Positions 5,885 through 6,840 of a stretch of 6,840 bases of DNA are shown one piece after another. Under the pieces are notes generated by a model. It saw nothing but the letters and a program-made list of their open reading frames with translations. It ran no database searches and had not been told where the DNA came from. Each line of letters starts with the position of its first letter. The stretch's first letter is position 1. A program made the position numbers and the translations under genes. The DNA is from an uncultured Collinsella sp. (lineage in GTDB: Bacteria; Actinomycetota; Coriobacteriia; Coriobacteriales; Coriobacteriaceae), in assembly GCA_900552295.1 (NCBI GenBank), contig URZB01000085.1, positions 1-6,840 of the forward strand, written 5' to 3'.

Positions 5885-6810
5885 ATGATGAGTGAGAGAC
5901 GATTTTTTGAGGTTTCGCCCGAGCGTGCGGGGGCATATCACAGTATCTCTAAGGCCTTGGAGGCAATTGACGAATCCTGTCCGAATGACGGACGGCCGGT
6001 GACAATCCATATCGAGCCGGGTGAGTACCGCGAACGGGTCGAGATTCATCGCCCGCATGTGACGATTGAGGGAGAGACGGCCGACAGCGTGCGTATCGTG
6101 GGCAGCCTGGGTGCCAAGATGCCTTCGGAGGACGGCTCGGGCGTCGACGGCACGCTCGGCACGTTTAGGACCTATACCGTTTTGGTCGATGCCGACGACG
6201 TACGGCTCGAGAACCTCACGATCGAAAACGATGCGGGCGATGGGCGCGAGGTCGGTCAAGCGATTGCCCTGTATGCTGATGGCGACCGTCTGGTTGTCGA
6301 TGCCTGCTGCATTAAGGGACACCAAGACACGCTGTTTTTGGGTCCGCTGCCGCCGCATGAGGCCAAACCGGGCGGGTTTATAGGACCCAAACAGTATGCG
6401 CCGCGCCGGGTGGGGCGCCAGTATTTTCGACGTTGCCGGATCGAGGGCGATGTCGACTTTATCTTTGGCGGCGCGCGTGCCTACTTTGAGGGGTGCGAGA
6501 TTCGCTCGCTCAACCGCGATATGGACGTGAACGGCTACGTGACGGCGGCGTCGACGCCCGAAGGCGAGCCGCACGGCTTTGTGTTCCACGGCTGTTCGTT
6601 TACAGCTCCGGATGGCGTGGCGCCGGATTCGGTCTACCTGGGTCGTCCTTGGCGCGAATGGGCGCAAACTGTGCTGATCGATTGCTGGCTGGGGCGACAT
6701 ATCAAGCGCGAAGGCTGGTGGGATTGGAATAAGCCGGCGGCACACAACTGCGTGCAGTATGCTGGCGCGATTCTGCATGGGCCGGCGGGTGATACTACCG
6801 GCTGGGTGCC
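5885..6810 (+). CDS. Pectinesterase (CE8), 3' end missing
   Basis: About 308 residues of a carbohydrate esterase family 8 pectin methylesterase, which hydrolyses methyl esters of polygalacturonate to free carboxylates plus methanol. The known catalytic set is visible: GQAIAL with Q125, GHQDTLF with Q147 and D148, GDVDFIFGGA with D191, and YLGRPWRE with R254; GWWDWN follows. Between the QD and DFIFG motifs is a bacterial-type insertion (GPLPPHEAKPGGFIGPK). There is no signal peptide, unlike secreted plant-pathogen enzymes, so it probably works inside the cell on imported oligomers. Two ATGs stand in tandem at 5885 and 5888; 5885 has the better spacing (11 bases) to AAGGA at 5869-5873. The open frame continues to the right edge, but the final codons are adapter (6811 on), giving the false tail CLLYTSPSPR. 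Only the last few tens of residues of the true protein are probably missing. Confidence 0.93.
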
Positions 6811-6840
6811 CTGTCTCTTATACACATCTCCGAGCCCACG
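6811..6840. other. Nextera transposon mosaic end and adapter (artefact)
   Basis: Bases 6811-6829 are CTGTCTCTTATACACATCT, the 19-bp Tn5 mosaic end used in Nextera libraries. Bases 6830-6840 (CCGAGCCCACG) are the start of the read-2 side adapter. This is library sequence left on the contig end, not genome. In frame with the pectinesterase it yields CLLYTSPSPR, and on the opposite strand a false N-terminus MYKRQ. Confidence 0.99.

Noticed and set aside
5831..6778. - strand ORF of 315 codons opposite pectinesterase
   Set aside because: It is a shadow ORF; the + strand frame carries the complete CE8 active-site set.
6634..6825. - strand ORF beginning MYKRQ
   Set aside because: MYKRQ is the translation of the Nextera mosaic end, so the start codon is library sequence.
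1..6840. CRISPR arrays, tRNA or rRNA genes, insertion sequences, phage genes
   Set aside because: No regularly spaced repeats, cloverleaf signals, transposase-like proteins or terminal inverted repeats were seen. The only transposon-derived sequence is the library adapter at the right edge.

Overview
This window looks like a short assembled contig from a high-GC gut actinobacterium. A Coriobacteriia member such as Collinsella is the best guess, based on GC- and GCC/GGC-rich codon use, very strong hairpin terminators and the mix of pectin genes; this is inference, because no marker gene is present. The core (about 277-6810) is a pectin/galacturonate utilisation locus with every gene on the + strand.

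Layout. Positions 1 to about 276 hold, on the - strand, a piece of cytochrome bd oxidase subunit II (cydB) that runs off the left edge. At about 270-285 the sequence switches abruptly to the + strand C-terminal end of an altronate oxidoreductase / tagaturonate reductase (uxaB). Both genes lose their N-terminal part at the same point, so this is most likely a chimeric join, though a real inversion is possible. Then come a complete altronate dehydratase (uxaA, 586-2070) and a perfect 12-bp-stem terminator. A 409-bp regulatory region follows, carrying repeated TGAACGTTCACC-type operators around a promoter. Next are a GPH/MelB-type symporter (2480-4039) with its terminator, a GH28 polygalacturonase (4155-5750) with its terminator, a short palindrome, and a CE8 pectinesterase (5885-6810) cut off at the right edge. 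The final 30 bases (6811-6840) are not genomic: they are the Nextera transposon mosaic end plus adapter.

How the genes work together (inference from families). Neither the pectinesterase nor the GH28 enzyme has a signal peptide. The simplest model is that the GPH symporter imports short, partly methylated oligogalacturonides, the pectinesterase removes methyl esters, and the GH28 enzyme releases galacturonate, all in the cytoplasm. Galacturonate would be isomerised to tagaturonate (UxaC, not in this window), reduced to altronate by UxaB, and dehydrated by UxaA to 2-keto-3-deoxygluconate. The operators resemble LacI-family sites and probably make the locus substrate-inducible.

I do not see a wholly new system. 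The points worth attention are the multi-site operator array, the apparently cytoplasmic pectin-processing pair, the terminators between genes, and two assembly artefacts (left-end chimera and right-end adapter) that would mislead automated annotation.
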